DNA of 64,000 bases. Source: Roseovarius sp. (GTDB lineage: Bacteria; Pseudomonadota; Alphaproteobacteria; Rhodobacterales; Rhodobacteraceae). This document shows, piece after piece, positions 63,895-64,000 of this stretch. The notes beneath the pieces are model-generated. The model made no database searches, was not told the DNA's origin, and was given only the letters and a program-made list of their open reading frames with translations. The stretch lies in the NCBI RefSeq assembly GCF_030373445.1, contig NZ_JAUCYU010000017.1:1-64000 (forward strand), given 5' to 3'. Both the position numbers and the translations under genes were made by a program. Numbering within the stretch: the stretch's first letter is position 1; each line of letters starts with the position of its first letter.

Positions 63895-64000
63895 TGACTG
63901 ATCGCTTTCCTGTCGATGCGCTGCGAGATGAAGACGAGCGTGAAGCTGACCAGCATCACGATGGTCGCCATCGCGTTGATTTCGGGGGTCACGCCGAAGC
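63891..64000 (-). CDS. ABC transporter permease, PotC-like, C-terminal part only
   Basis: Only the last 36 codons are in the window; the gene continues beyond the right edge. The visible end, GVTPEINAMATIVMLVSFTL then VFISQRIDRK, is the last membrane helix and tail of PotC-type permeases (PEINA and the T-I-V helix are characteristic). The stop overlaps the ATP-binding gene by 4 nt. Other subunits of this importer should lie to the right. Confidence 0.85.
   Translation of the reverse strand, partial: FGVTPEINAMATIVMLVSFTLVFISQRIDRKAISQ

Overview
The window is a dense, high-GC stretch of an alphaproteobacterial chromosome or large replicon. The organism is most likely a member of the Rhodobacteraceae (Roseobacter group). 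This rests on the many TRAP and ABC solute-uptake operons with small intergenic gaps, the rhizobial/roseobacter-type glycerol system (GlpSTPQUV with the small GlpU protein), a peptide-ABC permease-ATPase fusion, and an intergenic motif (CCGGAGTATTTTTGGAAAGA) that I associate from memory with this family. No rRNA, tRNA, IS element, phage gene or CRISPR array was found. Almost every gene is metabolic, transport or envelope related.

Layout. 1-4.2 kb: end-truncated panB, a TRAP transporter (dctP-dctQ-dctM) and a LysR regulator. 4.3-10.75 kb: a complete malonate catabolic locus (TRAP dctPQM, malonyl-CoA decarboxylase matA, malonyl-CoA synthetase matB) divergent from the GntR regulator matR, with a palindromic candidate operator between them. 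10.76-19.0 kb: an M20 amidohydrolase and a DUF1028 protein divergent from a peptide-type ABC operon that ends in its own GntR/FCD regulator; two related palindromes lie in the divergent promoter. 19.1-29.2 kb: the glycerol regulon, glpD-S-T-P-Q-U-V-K, divergent from glpR. 29.2-35.2 kb: the urea ABC transporter urtABCDE. 35.5-36.5 kb: a small secreted protein and a poorly coding gap.

36.5-40.8 kb: an RND efflux pair (adaptor plus inner-membrane pump). 40.8-44.8 kb: a Pqi lipid-transport operon with pqiA split into two genes. 45.0-51.4 kb: envelope and stress genes: an MscS-type channel, an AI-2E-family permease, a phospholipase-D-like enzyme with a separate small membrane protein resembling the usual N-terminal anchor of cardiolipin synthases, and a very acidic secreted PRC-barrel protein. 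51.5-64 kb: a candidate amine/betaine catabolic island. One operon carries a polyamine/betaine-type ABC importer, a trimethylamine-dehydrogenase-like flavoprotein and a Rieske oxygenase, divergent from a BetI-like TetR regulator across a nested palindrome. A second carries another importer (running off the window), a UGT-like glycosyltransferase, a cupin and an aldehyde dehydrogenase.

How it works together: most modules pair an importer with its first catabolic enzymes and a local regulator. The least explained module is the last one. Its Rieske and flavoprotein active-site residues point to oxidative N-dealkylation of a quaternary or tertiary amine that is probably neither trimethylamine nor carnitine, and the glycosyltransferase has no obvious place in such a pathway. 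That is my best candidate for an undescribed system.
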